The notes under the pieces: generated by a model
Told to the model about the DNA's origin: nothing
The model's database searches: none
What the model saw: the letters and a program-made list of their open reading frames with translations, nothing else
Part shown: piece after piece, positions 5,509 to 5,704 of the stretch
Numbering within the stretch: the first letter of the stretch is position 1
Layout of the letters: every line of letters begins with the position of its first letter
Source of the DNA: Spirochaetia bacterium
GTDB lineage: Bacteria > Spirochaetota > Spirochaetia > Treponematales > Breznakiellaceae
NCBI GenBank assembly: GCA_025997655.1
Contig: BNUW01000147.1
Location: 1-5,704 of the forward strand
Length of the DNA stretch: 5,704 nucleotides
Reading direction: 5' to 3'
Program-made: the position numbers and the translations under genes

Positions 5509-5649
5509 TTATAATCCCCGCACCCAATTTTCCAGTTTTAGATCCGGAATCTTTGAAAAATGCGTTTCATTGTTGGTAACCAAAATAGCGTTGGAACTTT
5601 TTGCACAGGCGGCTATGAGCATATCCATATTACCGATTGGTGTTGTCCA
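5509..5649 (-). pseudogene. vapC: Remnant of a VapC-type PIN-domain toxin, N-terminal two thirds missing
   Basis: Directly after the antitoxin stop, the same frame continues and from 5640 to the TAA at 5509-5511 reads as the C-terminal end of a VapC ribonuclease, 43 residues: PIGNMDMLIAAC, then AILVTNNETHF, then IPDLKLENW. These are typical late PIN-domain motifs, including the third acidic residue (D of NMD) and the TNN. A full VapC has about 130 residues. The first Asp (LDTN) and the middle Glu of the active site are absent. An ATG at 5650 overlaps the antitoxin stop as TGATG, the usual vapBC coupling, but it reads only six codons (MDNTNR) before TAA in a different frame. An internal deletion of roughly 80-90 codons, with a frame change, explains this. 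The remnant cannot be an active toxin. Confidence 0.8.
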
Positions 5650-5704
5650 TCAGAATAACTCCCGGCGCTGGGGCGGCTCGTCATTGCGGTCAAGATCAAA
5701 ATCC
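5650..5704 (-). CDS. vapB: VapB-type antitoxin, C-terminal end only (cut by window edge)
   Basis: Seventeen residues, DFDLDRNDEPPQRRELF, precede a TGA at 5652-5650. The acidic stretch with N-x-PPQxRExLF is the typical tail of VapB antitoxins, the part that wraps around and blocks the PIN toxin. The DNA-binding N-terminal domain lies outside the window. The toxin gene after it is truncated, so the antitoxin may now be an orphan that still represses its own promoter, and through it the downstream dehydrogenase and transporter. The call rests on a short peptide but is supported by the vapC remnant in the expected place. Confidence 0.6.
   Translation of the reverse strand, partial: DFDLDRNDEPPQRRELF

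Overview
The window looks like chromosomal DNA of a spirochaete, most likely a treponeme of the termite-gut type. This is an inference from base composition (roughly half G+C), the style of the proteins and the gene mix, not from a marker gene. No rRNA, tRNA, insertion sequence or CRISPR array is visible.

Layout from left to right. (1) 2-406, plus strand: the C-terminal end of a PlsC-type acyltransferase, cut by the window edge, closed by its own intrinsic terminator (392-418). (2) 407-682: an intergenic region of about 275 bases. On the minus strand it holds a good sigma-70 promoter (592-620), nested inverted repeats and a perfect 9-bp intrinsic terminator with a T7 tract. The terminator loop carries the anti-Shine-Dalgarno sequence TCACCTCCTT. 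I call this a candidate structured small RNA of about 140 nt, and it is the most interesting item here. (3) 683-1408, minus strand: an exported RlpA-like protein with a degenerate double-psi beta-barrel, a poly-proline repeat and a SPOR domain. (4) 1409-1571: a divergent promoter region with one near-consensus promoter in each direction. (5) 1572-3316, plus strand: a two-gene operon with a GTGA overlap, yedF (TusA plus DsrE-like domains) and a SufS-like cysteine desulfurase-family enzyme. This pair belongs to the gene set found in selenium-using bacteria. (6) 3323-5704, minus strand: a unit running from the right edge leftward. It contains the tail of a VapB antitoxin, a vapC toxin gene that has lost its N-terminal two thirds, a Gfo/Idh/MocA dehydrogenase and an MFS transporter that overlaps it by ATGA.

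How they may work together. YedF and the desulfurase probably mobilise sulfur or selenium from cysteine or selenocysteine and pass it along as persulfide or perselenide. The dehydrogenase and MFS permease probably import and oxidise a sugar or polyol, and may be transcribed from the vapB promoter outside the window. The RlpA-like protein should act in the periplasm on peptidoglycan at division sites. The two main operons converge at 3317-3322 with no visible terminator between them.
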